Shown here: positions 1 to 8,485 of the stretch, piece by piece | Numbering within the stretch: position 1 is the stretch's first letter | Layout of the letters: the number at the start of each line of letters is the position of its first letter | From: Arthrobacter sp. 18067 | Lineage (GTDB): Bacteria; Actinomycetota; Actinomycetes; Actinomycetales; Micrococcaceae | Direction: 5' to 3' | DNA length: 64,000 nucleotides | NCBI RefSeq assembly: GCF_902706295.1 | Contig: NZ_CACSJJ010000003.1 | Coordinates: forward strand, 124,001-188,000 | Translations under genes and position numbers: made by a program | Notes under the pieces: generated by a model | Seen by the model: only the letters and a program-made list of their open reading frames with translations | What the model was told of the DNA's origin: nothing | Database searches by the model: none

Positions 1-111
1 GACCCGCAAGTAGCCGTCACCATCGTCATGGAAGGTGTGGATGTGCTCAGCGGTGCCCAGCTAACCAGTCCGAACGCAAAGAAGATTTTTGAGGCGGTGT
101 TGAATAAGTGA
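1..111 (+). CDS. pbpA: C-terminal end of a penicillin-binding protein (PbpA), partial
   Basis: Only the last 36 residues are inside the window, in frame from base 1 to a TGA at 109-111. The visible tail ([15 protein letters not shown] then [10 protein letters not shown]) looks like the end of a transpeptidase domain, and the next two genes are pknA and pknB. In actinobacteria this locus usually reads rodA-pbpA-pknA-pknB, so the identity rests mainly on context. The TGA overlaps the GTG start of pknA, which suggests translational coupling. No catalytic motif can be seen because the gene is cut by the window edge. Confidence 0.65.
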   Translation, partial: DPQVAVTIVMEGVDVLSGAQLTSPNAKKIFEAVLNK

Positions 112-1943
112 GGCCTACTTCGGGAATCACACTCGGCGGCAGGTTCCAGCTGACCAGTCGCATTGCGATTGGCGGCATGGGCGAGGTCTGGAAGGCCAAG
201 GACCAGATCCTCGGCCGGATCGTTGCCATCAAGGTGCTCAAGGAGGAATACACGGGGGACCCCGGCTTCCTCCAGAGGTTCCGTGCCGAGGCACGGCACA
301 CCGCCCTCCTCAACCACGTGGGCATCGCCAACGTCTTCGATTACGGCGAGGAAGCCGGCTCGGCATACTTGGTCATGGAGCTCGTTCCGGGACACCCATT
401 GAGCGGAATCCTTGAGCGCGAGCAGGTGCTGTCCCCGGACATGACGCTTTCGATCATCGCGCAGACTGCCCGGGCCCTTGCCGTGGCACACGCACAGGGC
501 CTGGTCCACCGCGACATCAAGCCGGGCAACCTGCTGATCACGCCGGACAACCGCGTCAAGGTCACCGACTTCGGCATCGCCCGTTTGGCGGACCAGGTTC
601 CGCTGACACAGACAGGCCAGGTCATGGGCACCGCCCAGTACTTGGCTCCTGAGCAGGCGACCGGCCAGACGGCCACTGGTTCCTCGGACATCTACTCGCT
701 GGGTGTCATCGGCTACGAGTGCCTCACCGGCCACCGTCCCTTCTCCGGTGAATCGCAGATTGCCATCGCCCTGGCGCAGGTCAATGACGCACCGCCGCCC
801 TTGCCGGAAACCCTTCCCACACCCGTGCGTGCCCTCTTGATGTCCATGCTGGCCAAGGACCCCAAGAACCGTCCTGCCAACGCCATCAAGCTGGCCGAAG
901 CCGCCGATGCCATTCGCAACGGAGACATCGCCACGGCCCACGCCGCCGTACCCGGCATGTTGCTGTTCGAATCCACTACCGGCCCCATCACGGCACCGGT
1001 GGACACCGCAACGGCACCCACCGGCGTCGTCACCTCGCCTTACGGAAAAGAGCAGTCGTCGACGGCGACCTCCGCACTTCCGGTGCTGGGTGCCGGTGCA
1101 GCCGGGGCTGCTGTTGGAGCGGCTGCAGCCGCGTCCGACAACCCCTTGTCGCGCGCGAATGCCCTGGAAGCAGAGCGCCAGCTGAACGACGAAGAGGAAG
1201 TTGCCTACAGCGACGACGAGAACTTTGACGATCGCGAGCCGGAACGCAAGAAGCGCAGCCCCTGGACTTGGCCGATGGTTGCCTTGATCCTGTTGGTGCT
1301 GTTCGCACTGGTTGGTTTCCTGATCACCCAGTCCGGCTTCTTCTCGCCGAGCCCCAGCCCGAGCCAGTCCACCACTGCCAGCACCAGCCGCTCGGCAAGC
1401 CCGACATCCACCTCGGCCACGCCAACGCCATCGCAGACTTCTGAGGCGCCGTCCCCGACGCCGACGCAGTCAACGCCGCAGAAGATCAACGTGATCCCCG
1501 AGCAGTACCTGGGTCAGCAGTTCGAGGCCGTGAGTGCTGAACTCCGCGCTTTGGGTCTTGGTGTTGACGGCCAGGAAGTCTTCAACTCAGCGGTTCCCGG
1601 AACAGTGGTGAACCTTAACCCCACTGGACCTGTTGATCCGGGACAAACCATCACGGTTCAGTACTCCAAGGGACCTGAAGCCGTCGCCGTACCCACTATC
1701 GGTGTCGGAGCCAATGAAGCACAGGTTCGTGCGGCCATTGAAGGCGCCGGACTGCGGTGGGTAGCCGGGGATCCCGTGAACGGAGCCGTAGGCCAGCAGG
1801 CCGGCACGTTCGTGAGGTCTTCGCCTGCCGCTGGAGCCGAGGTTCCCGCAGGTTCTACAGTGACCTACTTCCTTTCCAGGGCCGTTGTACCCACCAACCC
1901 CGGTTCCTCGAGCGCCAGCCCCAGCGGCAGCCCGAGTAACTAA
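108..1943 (+). CDS. pknA: Membrane Ser/Thr protein kinase PknA with two PASTA repeats
   Basis: Hanks-type kinase of 611 residues that phosphorylates Ser/Thr on envelope-growth and division proteins. The kinase domain spans about 12-270, with the P-loop region [15 protein letters not shown] lysine K42, catalytic HRDIKPGN (D136) and DFG (D154). A low-complexity Ala- and acid-rich linker leads to one membrane segment at about 388-408, then a Ser/Thr/Pro-rich stalk and two extracellular PASTA repeats (about 465-600), which in this family bind peptidoglycan fragments. The GTG start overlaps the upstream stop by GTGA. Mycobacterial PknA lacks PASTA repeats, so this copy is closer in design to PknB-type kinases; the name PknA rests on gene order. 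Confidence 0.9.
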   Translation: MRPTSGITLGGRFQLTSRIAIGGMGEVWKAKDQILGRIVAIKVLKEEYTGDPGFLQRFRAEARHTALLNHVGIANVFDYGEEAGSAYLVMELVPGHPLSGILEREQVLSPDMTLSIIAQTARALAVAHAQGLVHRDIKPGNLLITPDNRVKVTDFGIARLADQVPLTQTGQVMGTAQYLAPEQATGQTATGSSDIYSLGVIGYECLTGHRPFSGESQIAIALAQVNDAPPPLPETLPTPVRALLMSMLAKDPKNRPANAIKLAEAADAIRNGDIATAHAAVPGMLLFESTTGPITAPVDTATAPTGVVTSPYGKEQSSTATSALPVLGAGAAGAAVGAAAAASDNPLSRANALEAERQLNDEEEVAYSDDENFDDREPERKKRSPWTWPMVALILLVLFALVGFLITQSGFFSPSPSPSQSTTASTSRSASPTSTSATPTPSQTSEAPSPTPTQSTPQKINVIPEQYLGQQFEAVSAELRALGLGVDGQEVFNSAVPGTVVNLNPTGPVDPGQTITVQYSKGPEAVAVPTIGVGANEAQVRAAIEGAGLRWVAGDPVNGAVGQQAGTFVRSSPAAGAEVPAGSTVTYFLSRAVVPTNPGSSSASPSGSPSN

Positions 1944-2001
1944 CTGATCCGCCATGTCTACGCCACGCCACGGTCCCGCGCATCGAGAGGAGAGCACACC
2001 T

Positions 2002-3849
2002 GTGTCTTCACAGCGCATCCTCAACGCCCGCTACGAGCTCGGTGAGCTGATCGGTCGTGGCGGCATGGCGGACGTATACCGCGGAACGGATACTTTGCTG
2101 GGGCGGACCATCGCTGTCAAGGTCCTGCGTGCGGACCTTGCCCGCGATCCCCAGTTCCAGGCCCGGTTCAAACGTGAGGCCCAAGCCGTTGCGGCGTTGA
2201 ACCATCCGTCCATCGTGGCGATCTTCGATACCGGCGAATACTCCGTACCCGGGGGTCCCGGTGAGGATGTCCGCGTGCCGTACATCGTCATGGAATACGT
2301 CGCCGGCCGTACCCTGCGGGACATGATCAAGGCGAACGAACTGGGTGTGGAGAATTCCATCGGCTTCACCCTGGGTGTCCTTGCCGCACTGGAGTACAGT
2401 CACCGGGCAGGTATTGTCCACCGCGATATCAAGCCGGCCAACGTCATGGTTTGCGCCGACACCGGGGACGTTAAAGTCATGGACTTTGGCATCGCACGTG
2501 CCATGGCCGATTCCGCTGCCACCATGACCCAAACACAGGCCGTCGTAGGCACAGCACAGTACCTTTCACCGGAGCAGGCCCGCGGCGAAACCGTGGATGC
2601 GCGCAGCGATCTCTACTCGGCCGGTTGCCTCCTTTATGAACTGCTGACCAGCCGGCCGCCCTTTGTGGGAGACAGCCCGGTCTCGGTGGCCTACCAGCAC
2701 GTCCGCGAAATTCCGGACATGCCCAGCGCCCACAACCCCGATGTTTCCGAAGCCCTCGATTCTGTCCTTGCCAAAGCCCTGCAGAAGAGCCGGACAGACC
2801 GTTTCCAGGACGCTGCGTCCTTCCGACGCGCACTGCGCGCGGCAAGCAACGGGATTCCTGTCCCCGCAATGCCCGCCAGCGAGGCACCCACCGATCCGAA
2901 CGACCTCGTGGACCAGGATGACCCGGCCACCCAGCTCCTGAGCTCTACGGCCGTGGGATTCCTGGCCGCCGATCAGTTCCGGGACGACGCTGACCAGCCC
3001 CAGGAAGAACCCCTTCCCTTGGGCCTCCCACCGGAACGCGAGCGGACCGCAGGCCAGAACAAACGCCGTCGTACGTGGATAGCAACCTTGGTGATCTTCA
3101 CGCTGATCGTGCTGGCCGGTGGCGGGTTCTGGCTCTACAGCCTCATGAACCTGCAGCCACCGCCCCCCGCAAAGATCGCCGTGCCAGTGGTGGCCAACAT
3201 GTCCGAATCCCAGGCCATCCAGGAACTGTATTCGGCCAAGCTGGTGCCCAAATCCGTGCGCGAGGCCAGCGATACTGTGGCCAAGGACATGACCATCGGC
3301 ACCTCTCCGACCGCTGGCTCCATGCTGGATCAAGACGCCGAGGTGGTCCTGAAAATCTCCAGCGGGCCCAACTCGGTGACCATTCCTGCCGACATCGTAG
3401 GCCGGACGGAAGCGGACGCGAGGGACGCCTTACGCAGGCTGGGCATCACCGGCGACATCGTGACCGTCCGGACCCACAGCGCTACCGTTCCCATCGGCCT
3501 TGTGATCAACACTGGACCGGTCCCGGGCGGCGCAATCGCCATCAGCACCAAAGTTGAGCTGCAGGTCTCCTCGGGCAAGGTTCTCATGCCCCAGCTGATC
3601 GGGCTGCCCCTTGCGGAGGCCGAGGCCTCACTGAAGACCAACGGCTTGCCCATGGTGGTTGTGGAGCAGGAAAACTCGGAGGTCGCCGCAGGCACCGTGA
3701 CGGCCCAGAGCGAGACGTTCAACACCGAAGTGGATCAGGGCAAGTCGGTCACCATCACGGTGGCAAAAGCCCCCGCGGTTCCTACGCCCACTCCCACGCC
3801 CACGGAGACGGACAAACCGACTCCGAAGCCGACGGCCACCAAGAAGTAA
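2002..3849 (+). CDS. pknB: Membrane Ser/Thr protein kinase PknB with three PASTA repeats
   Basis: Receptor-like Ser/Thr kinase of 615 residues. The kinase domain has GRGGMADVYRG, ATP lysine K40, HRDIKPANV (D142) and DFGIAR. One membrane helix lies at about 358-382, followed by three PASTA repeats (starting near AVPVVANMS, VTIPADIVG and LMPQLIGLP) and a Thr/Pro-rich tail. Mycobacterial PknB has four PASTA repeats. I chose GTG 2002 because AGGAG lies 9 bases upstream and the protein then starts just before the kinase fold; an upstream ATG at 1954 would add 16 residues without a comparable ribosome binding site. It follows pknA by about 58 bases and is probably co-transcribed. Confidence 0.92.
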   Translation: MSSQRILNARYELGELIGRGGMADVYRGTDTLLGRTIAVKVLRADLARDPQFQARFKREAQAVAALNHPSIVAIFDTGEYSVPGGPGEDVRVPYIVMEYVAGRTLRDMIKANELGVENSIGFTLGVLAALEYSHRAGIVHRDIKPANVMVCADTGDVKVMDFGIARAMADSAATMTQTQAVVGTAQYLSPEQARGETVDARSDLYSAGCLLYELLTSRPPFVGDSPVSVAYQHVREIPDMPSAHNPDVSEALDSVLAKALQKSRTDRFQDAASFRRALRAASNGIPVPAMPASEAPTDPNDLVDQDDPATQLLSSTAVGFLAADQFRDDADQPQEEPLPLGLPPERERTAGQNKRRRTWIATLVIFTLIVLAGGGFWLYSLMNLQPPPPAKIAVPVVANMSESQAIQELYSAKLVPKSVREASDTVAKDMTIGTSPTAGSMLDQDAEVVLKISSGPNSVTIPADIVGRTEADARDALRRLGITGDIVTVRTHSATVPIGLVINTGPVPGGAIAISTKVELQVSSGKVLMPQLIGLPLAEAEASLKTNGLPMVVVEQENSEVAAGTVTAQSETFNTEVDQGKSVTITVAKAPAVPTPTPTPTETDKPTPKPTATKK

Positions 3850-3873
3850 CTTCCGGGCTGCCGGCCCCCGCAC

Positions 3874-4515
3874 CTACTGCTTGATCAGCGGGCTCAGCTT
3901 GGATGCGCGTTCGGCCGCTCCGGTCATGCCCAGGGACTCCAACCAGTTGCCGAGCATCTGGTAGCCGCCCTCAGTGAGGACGGATTCCGGGTGGAACTGG
4001 ACCCCGCAGAGAGGTGCGGTCTTGTGCTGCAGGCCCATCACCACGCCGTTGGTGGTCTCGGCGGTGATCTCCAGGACGTCCGGGATGGACTCACGAACCG
4101 CTGCGAGTGAGTGGTAGCGGGTGGCAGTGACAGGCGAAGGGAGGCCGGCGAAGACGCTCTTGCCTTCGTGCCGGACAGGGGACGTCTTGCCGTGCATGAG
4201 TTCGGGCGCATGGGTGACCACGCCGCCGTACGCCTCAGCGAGGGCCTGGTGCCCCAGGCAGACGCCGAACATGGGTTTGCTGTTGTCGCCGCACCACTTG
4301 ATGAGCTCAATGCACACGCCGGCTTCAGCAGGGGTTCCAGGGCCGGGCGAAACGAGGACCCCGTCGCGGGTCGCTGCGAGCTCGGTAGCCTCGGCAAGAG
4401 TCACGTCGTCGTTGCGGACCACGGTTGTTTCGGCGCCGAGTTCCTGGAGGTATCCCACCAAGGTGTAAACGAAGCTGTCGTAGTTATCTACTACAAGAAT
4501 TTTTGTTGTGCTCAT
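3874..4515 (-). CDS. pabA: Class I glutamine amidotransferase (anthranilate / aminodeoxychorismate synthase component II)
   Basis: Supplies ammonia from glutamine to a chorismate-using partner, making anthranilate (tryptophan) or 4-amino-4-deoxychorismate (folate). The 213-residue protein has the oxyanion-hole motif SPGPGTP, the nucleophile motif GVCLGHQ, and the His/Glu pair in QFHPES. Start and length are typical of PabA/TrpG. No pabB or trpE is in the window, so folate versus tryptophan cannot be decided; the same position in mycobacteria holds the gene called trpG. Its ATG overlaps the stop of the small membrane-protein gene upstream (ATGA), and it converges with pknB with only 24 bases between. 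Confidence 0.9.
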   Translation of the reverse strand: MSTTKILVVDNYDSFVYTLVGYLQELGAETTVVRNDDVTLAEATELAATRDGVLVSPGPGTPAEAGVCIELIKWCGDNSKPMFGVCLGHQALAEAYGGVVTHAPELMHGKTSPVRHEGKSVFAGLPSPVTATRYHSLAAVRESIPDVLEITAETTNGVVMGLQHKTAPLCGVQFHPESVLTEGGYQMLGNWLESLGMTGAAERASKLSPLIKQ

Positions 4516-4682
4516 GGCTGCTGCACTAAACCAATCGTTGAGTCAGTCAAAGTGGTGAATTGGGAGAACCAAGGAAAGAGGAACTGGACCATCAGTACCA
4601 GTGCCACCGCTACCAGCACCAAACACGTCAGGATACGAACCCACACAGGTCCCGGCAGGTTCCGGAAAATCCACGAGTACAT
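4512..4682 (-). CDS. Small single-span membrane protein, unknown function
   Basis: A 56-residue ORF starts MYSWIFRNLPGPVWVRIL, has a hydrophobic helix at about residues 17-40, then a short polar tail ending LVQQP. It starts three bases after the sortase stop and ends by overlapping the pabA start (ATGA), so it fills the gap between the two genes exactly. This placement, plus a good membrane helix, supports a real gene. The N-terminus is basic and probably cytoplasmic. I do not recognise the family. By position it could be a partner or stabiliser of the sortase, but that is a guess. Confidence 0.7.
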   Translation of the reverse strand: MYSWIFRNLPGPVWVRILTCLVLVAVALVLMVQFLFPWFSQFTTLTDSTIGLVQQP

Positions 4683-4685
4683 CCG

Positions 4686-5498
4686 CTACCCCTTTCCTTG
4701 TGCCTTGGCTACTTGGGCGGCGATTTCCGACGGCGGTCCGGCTGAGGCTGGTTGCCAGCTTTCCATCACGGAGTAGGCAATGATCCGTTCCTGGGACCCG
4801 AACCGAGGGTTGCAACTTGTCATGGTCAGAATGCTTTCCTTCGGGACGATGCCCGGTTGTGTGGGCACTGGCATGAGCACGTCGGTGCGGTTGGGAAGCA
4901 CTATTTGGTTGTTACGGAAGACGTAGGTGTAATAGCCGTCCGCTGTCTGAACATAGATTTTGTCCCCGGGAACCAGCGTGTGGATGCTGTCCAGGACCGC
5001 TCCGTGCGTCTGCCTGTGGCCCGCAACGGCAAAGTTACCGGTGGCTCCGGGCATGCTGGTGCTCCCGTAGTGGCCAAGACCCAGAGTGTCCAGTACATCC
5101 GCGCCGGTGCCCTCGATGATGGGCCGTGTGTAGTCTGCACCGAAGCGGGGGATGTACATGATCCCGATCGTTTCCCCGTTTGCAGGGGCCGTTCCAACCA
5201 CCGGAGGTCCATAGTCCGTTTGGTTTCCCGGCGCTGCCGGGGTGACCGGCCCGGTGAGATCCTGTGCAAAGCTCTGGACTGCCTCAGTCTGCTTGGCGTT
5301 GGCTTCAACGTTGGTCCACCACAGTTCCCAGCCCACAAAGAGCAATAGGACAATCCCTGCGGTAATGAGGAGTTCGCCCAGGATCTGGCTGATCTTGCGG
5401 ATGACGTCGGAGGCGCGAAGGCGCCTGCGCGGTTCCTGCTCCTGCCCTGGGCGGCCGGACGGCACGGCGGAAGCCGCTGTCGTCTGCTGGTGCGCCAC
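4686..5498 (-). CDS. Class E sortase (LPXTG-type transpeptidase)
   Basis: Membrane-anchored cysteine transpeptidase that attaches secreted proteins to peptidoglycan or to other proteins. The 270-residue product has a basic, Pro/Arg-rich cytoplasmic N-terminus, one membrane helix (LLITAGIVLLLFVGWELWW), and a sortase fold with the catalytic His in AVAGHRQTHG, Cys in TMTSCNP, and Arg in QERII. GTG 5498 is preferred because AGGAG lies 5 bases upstream; an ATG at 5573 would add 25 residues. It starts a leftward operon with the small membrane protein and pabA and is divergent from crgA. I saw no obvious sorting-signal substrate in the window. Confidence 0.88.
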   Translation of the reverse strand: MAHQQTTAASAVPSGRPGQEQEPRRRLRASDVIRKISQILGELLITAGIVLLLFVGWELWWTNVEANAKQTEAVQSFAQDLTGPVTPAAPGNQTDYGPPVVGTAPANGETIGIMYIPRFGADYTRPIIEGTGADVLDTLGLGHYGSTSMPGATGNFAVAGHRQTHGAVLDSIHTLVPGDKIYVQTADGYYTYVFRNNQIVLPNRTDVLMPVPTQPGIVPKESILTMTSCNPRFGSQERIIAYSVMESWQPASAGPPSEIAAQVAKAQGKG

Positions 5499-5671
5499 AG
5501 GGTCTCCTCGAATCGGGCGCGGGCGCGGGCGGGCGGACCCCGAGTTGCGGCTAGACTTGACAGCTAGAACCAACCCGGAACGCCGCGTGGCCGTTAACCG
5601 CTGGAAATTTCCTTCCTGCAGGATACCAAGGCTGGCCGGAACCGGTATTAACCTACAGCCAAGGAGGCTCC

Positions 5672-5926
5672 GTGCCCGAGTCCAAGCCCCGCAAGCGGCC
5701 TGCCCGCCAGGCCCAGCAGACTTCCGCCGCGCAACAGTACAAGCCCAACCCGGTTTGGTACAAGGCTGTCATGTTCGGCCTGATGATCCTCGGCCTGATC
5801 TGGATCATCACGTTCTACATCACCGAAGGCCAGTTCCCGGTCCGCGACTGGGCCTCTTGGAACATCGTTGCAGGCTTTGGCATCGCGATTGTCGGCTTCC
5901 TGATGACCACCCGCTGGCGCTCCTAG
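5672..5926 (+). CDS. crgA: Cell division protein CrgA
   Basis: Small septal membrane protein found only in actinobacteria, which in mycobacteria and Streptomyces interacts with FtsZ and penicillin-binding proteins. The 84-residue protein has a basic N-terminus (ESKPRKRPAR), a conserved NPVWYKAVM entry to the first helix, and a second helix (WNIVAGFGIAIVGFLM) ending TTRWRS, the usual two-span layout. GTG start with AAGGAGG 6 bases upstream. Its position near pknA/pknB and pabA matches other actinobacteria. Confidence 0.95.
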   Translation: MPESKPRKRPARQAQQTSAAQQYKPNPVWYKAVMFGLMILGLIWIITFYITEGQFPVRDWASWNIVAGFGIAIVGFLMTTRWRS

Positions 5927-5970
5927 GAACCCACACCTCACATTTCCGTGCCCGTGAACGTCTACAGGAT

Positions 5971-6480
5971 ATGAGCATCCGGCACACCACCATGGATTCC
6001 CCGTTGGGGCAGTTGACGCTGACTGCCAACGGGGAATTTTTGACGGGCATCTTCTATGAAGGCCACTGGCACATGCCTCCACCCGACTACTTCGGGGTCC
6101 CTGCAGGGATCGAGGATCCGGTATTCGCACTGACCAGGGTCGAGCTCGATCAGTATCTGGGCGGACACCGCACCGTTTTCGATGTTCCTTTTGAAGCACG
6201 TGGAAATACCTTCCAGGAGAAGGTCTGGTCGCGTCTGCAAGATATTCCATTTGGAGAGACCGTCAGTTACGGCGAATTGGCCGCCGAACTGGGCGATCCG
6301 CATCTTGCCCAGGCCGTTGGGTCGGCCGTGGGGCGCAACCCCATCAGCATCATCATCCCGTGCCACCGCGTGGTGGGACGCAAGGGTCAACTGACCGGAT
6401 ACGCCGGCGGGCTTCGGAACAAGCGGTTCCTCTTGGAGCTGGAAGAACCAGCGGCTGTGAGAGAGGGCAAACTTTTCTGA
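5971..6480 (+). CDS. ogt: Methylated-DNA--[protein]-cysteine S-methyltransferase
   Basis: Suicide repair protein that moves alkyl groups from O6-alkylguanine to its own cysteine. The 169-residue product carries the family core: FQEKVWSRLQDIPFGETVSYGELA (recognition helix region) and active site IIPCHRVVG with C131. The N-terminal domain is short and no Ada-type zinc domain is present, so it is Ogt-like. The stop overlaps the start of the sigma-factor gene (TGATG), so it appears to be the first gene of the alkylation-repair operon. Confidence 0.93.
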   Translation: MSIRHTTMDSPLGQLTLTANGEFLTGIFYEGHWHMPPPDYFGVPAGIEDPVFALTRVELDQYLGGHRTVFDVPFEARGNTFQEKVWSRLQDIPFGETVSYGELAAELGDPHLAQAVGSAVGRNPISIIIPCHRVVGRKGQLTGYAGGLRNKRFLLELEEPAAVREGKLF

Positions 6481-7010
6481 TGAAGGCCAGGCAGTCGATC
6501 ACCAAAAAGCCGTTCGAAGCTGTGGTCCAGGAACATGGCGCCACCGTGCTTCGAGTGTGCCGTGCAGTCCTCGGCGTGCACGATGCCGACGACGCCTGGT
6601 CCGATACCTTCCTCGCGGCCCTTCAGTCCTACCCCGACCTCCCTCCGGAGGCCAACGTGCAAGCTTGGCTGGTCACCATCGCACACCGTAAATGCATCGA
6701 CCATGTGCGTGCCGGAGGTCGTCGTGCCCTCCCCGTGGACTCGCCGCCCGAGCAACCCTCCCGGCTGGGCATTCCCGGTGAGGGGCATGCCGAACTCGTG
6801 GACGCCGTAGCGCACCTTCCACCGAAACAAAGACAGGCCGTTGCGTACCACTACTTTGCGGGGCTTCCCTATGTGGACGTGGCTGCGATTCTGGGAGGAA
6901 CCCCCGAGGCCGCCCGACGAGCCGGATCAGACGGCGTCAAGGCCCTCCGCAGTGCTCTGGTTGAGCTTCCAGCTCTGACACATTCATCTTCGAAAGGAGA
7001 GATCCGTTGA
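6480..7010 (+). CDS. Sigma-70 family RNA polymerase sigma factor (ECF-like)
   Basis: A 176-residue protein with the two domains of a small alternative sigma factor. Region 2 is at about 15-85 (the stretch HDADDAWSDTFLAAL and WLVTIAHRKCIDHVR), and region 4 at about 115-165 (LPPKQRQAVAYHYFAG then a helix-turn-helix VDVAAILGGTPEAAR). The ATG overlaps the ogt stop, and its own stop overlaps the TTG of the second methyltransferase. It is therefore embedded in a DNA-repair operon. No anti-sigma gene is adjacent. An inference is that it controls alkylation-repair genes; its target promoters are unknown. An upstream in-frame start exists but would run deep into ogt. Confidence 0.85.
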   Translation: MKARQSITKKPFEAVVQEHGATVLRVCRAVLGVHDADDAWSDTFLAALQSYPDLPPEANVQAWLVTIAHRKCIDHVRAGGRRALPVDSPPEQPSRLGIPGEGHAELVDAVAHLPPKQRQAVAYHYFAGLPYVDVAAILGGTPEAARRAGSDGVKALRSALVELPALTHSSSKGEIR

Positions 7011-7636
7011 CCATCGAACACAGCCTGGACCACAGGGACGTTACGTCGCTCCTGGAACCCCTCGATGCTGGACTTGAACTAGCCCTCGCCAGCCTTCGCG
7101 CACGTCTGGCCAGCGACGCGCAACTGACCCACACTTTGGACGTTGCATATCGTGTGGTGGACTCACCGGTGGGGAGTCTCCTTCTGGCCGCCACGGACCG
7201 TGGAATAGTCCGCGTCGCCTTTGAAGTGGAAGACCACGCCGACGTACTGCAGTTTCTTGCCAACACCATCAGCCCCCGCATCCTCCAGGCACCTGCGCGT
7301 TTGGATGATGCTGCGCGACAACTTGACGAGTATTTCAACGGCACCCGGACGGAATTCGATCTCATCCTGGATTTCCGGTTGTCCCGCGGCTTCCGGCTGA
7401 ATGTCCTGCAGCATTTGCCCCGCATCGCCTATGGCCACACCGAGAGTTATGCGGAGGTCGCCTTGGCTGCCGGCAGTCCCAACGCGGTCCGCGCCGTCGG
7501 AAGCGCCTGCGCCACCAACCCACTGCCCGTCATCGTCCCATGCCACCGAGTAGTGAAGTCGGACGGCAGCTTTGGCGGCTACCTCGGCGGAGCGGATGCA
7601 AAACGAGCGCTGCTGACCCTGGAGGCAGCTGCTTGA
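7007..7636 (+). CDS. Second methylated-DNA--[protein]-cysteine S-methyltransferase
   Basis: A 209-residue paralogue of the first methyltransferase, with an extra N-terminal segment of about 45 residues, then VVDSPVGSLLLAATDRG, the C-terminal domain and active site VIVPCHRVV (C179). TTG start with AAAGGAGAG upstream and a 4-base overlap with the sigma gene. The N-terminal extension lacks the four-cysteine Ada methylphosphotriester domain, so this is not a classical Ada activator. Two methyltransferases around a sigma factor suggest either different substrates or a sensing role for one copy; the sequence alone does not decide. Confidence 0.9.
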   Translation: MTIEHSLDHRDVTSLLEPLDAGLELALASLRARLASDAQLTHTLDVAYRVVDSPVGSLLLAATDRGIVRVAFEVEDHADVLQFLANTISPRILQAPARLDDAARQLDEYFNGTRTEFDLILDFRLSRGFRLNVLQHLPRIAYGHTESYAEVALAAGSPNAVRAVGSACATNPLPVIVPCHRVVKSDGSFGGYLGGADAKRALLTLEAAA

Positions 7637-8349
7637 GCGATGACGCACTGTTTCCGCTGCTGTTGGTTCAGCCGGAAAAACACGACGCCGGTCCTCGCCT
7701 GATTGCTCCCGGCGCGGTTCACGTGCCCGGCTGGCTGAGCCTGGAGCAGCAACGGTGGATAGTGGAACGGTTTAGCGAGTGGACACACGGACCCGTGCCG
7801 CTCCGCGCAGCGACACTTCCCGGTGGGCACAAGATGTCGGTTCGCACGGTGTGCCTCGGCTGGCACTGGCAGCCTTACAAGTACACCCGGGAAGCCACAG
7901 ACGTCAACGATCGGCCTGTGCTCGATTTCCCTGACTGGATGGTCCGTCTGGGACGCAAGGCCGTTGCGGCAGCCTTTCCGTCCGGAGTCGAATCAGAGGG
8001 CGGCTTGGCCCTCTCCGCCAATGACTACACGCCCGACGCCGCCTTGGTGAACTTCTACGACGACGGCGCGGCCATGGGTATGCACCAGGACAAGGATGAG
8101 CGCTCCAGCGCCCCAGTAGTGTCCCTCAGCATCGGCGAGACGTGCGTTTTCCGTTTCGGTAACACCAAGACCCGAACCAAGCCGTACACAGATGTTGAAC
8201 TCCGCTCCGGAGATCTTTTCGTTTTCGGTGGGCCGTCCCGGTTCGCCTATCACGGCATACCCAAGGTCCTCCCGGGAACGGCTCCGGAGGAAAGCGGACT
8301 GTCTCACGGACGGATCAACATCACCATGCGGGTCACCGGATTGTCTTGA
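7633..8349 (+). CDS. alkB: AlkB-type 2-oxoglutarate/Fe(II) dioxygenase
   Basis: Oxidative demethylase that removes 1-methyladenine and 3-methylcytosine lesions. The 238-residue protein has the iron ligands HQD (H151, D153) and H207 in AYHGI, and the 2-oxoglutarate-binding RINITMR (R227, R233). NFYDDGAAMGMHQDKDE is the typical nucleotide-lid/iron motif. I chose the TTG at 7633 since it overlaps the upstream stop and has GGAGG 7 bases before it; the longer reading frame begins inside the methyltransferase gene and is unlikely. It is the fourth gene of the operon. Confidence 0.93.
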   Translation: MSDDALFPLLLVQPEKHDAGPRLIAPGAVHVPGWLSLEQQRWIVERFSEWTHGPVPLRAATLPGGHKMSVRTVCLGWHWQPYKYTREATDVNDRPVLDFPDWMVRLGRKAVAAAFPSGVESEGGLALSANDYTPDAALVNFYDDGAAMGMHQDKDERSSAPVVSLSIGETCVFRFGNTKTRTKPYTDVELRSGDLFVFGGPSRFAYHGIPKVLPGTAPEESGLSHGRINITMRVTGLS

Positions 8350-8485
8350 GTCGGTATGTCCGAGGCCCTAAGCGTCGGAACACCCAGCACCAGAGACATT
8401 GAATGTCAGAGGCACCCGGCAGAATATCCCCGGAAGCCAAACAACTGGCCGGAGCCCCTGGAGATCCGGCCGCGGAGGAGCATGA

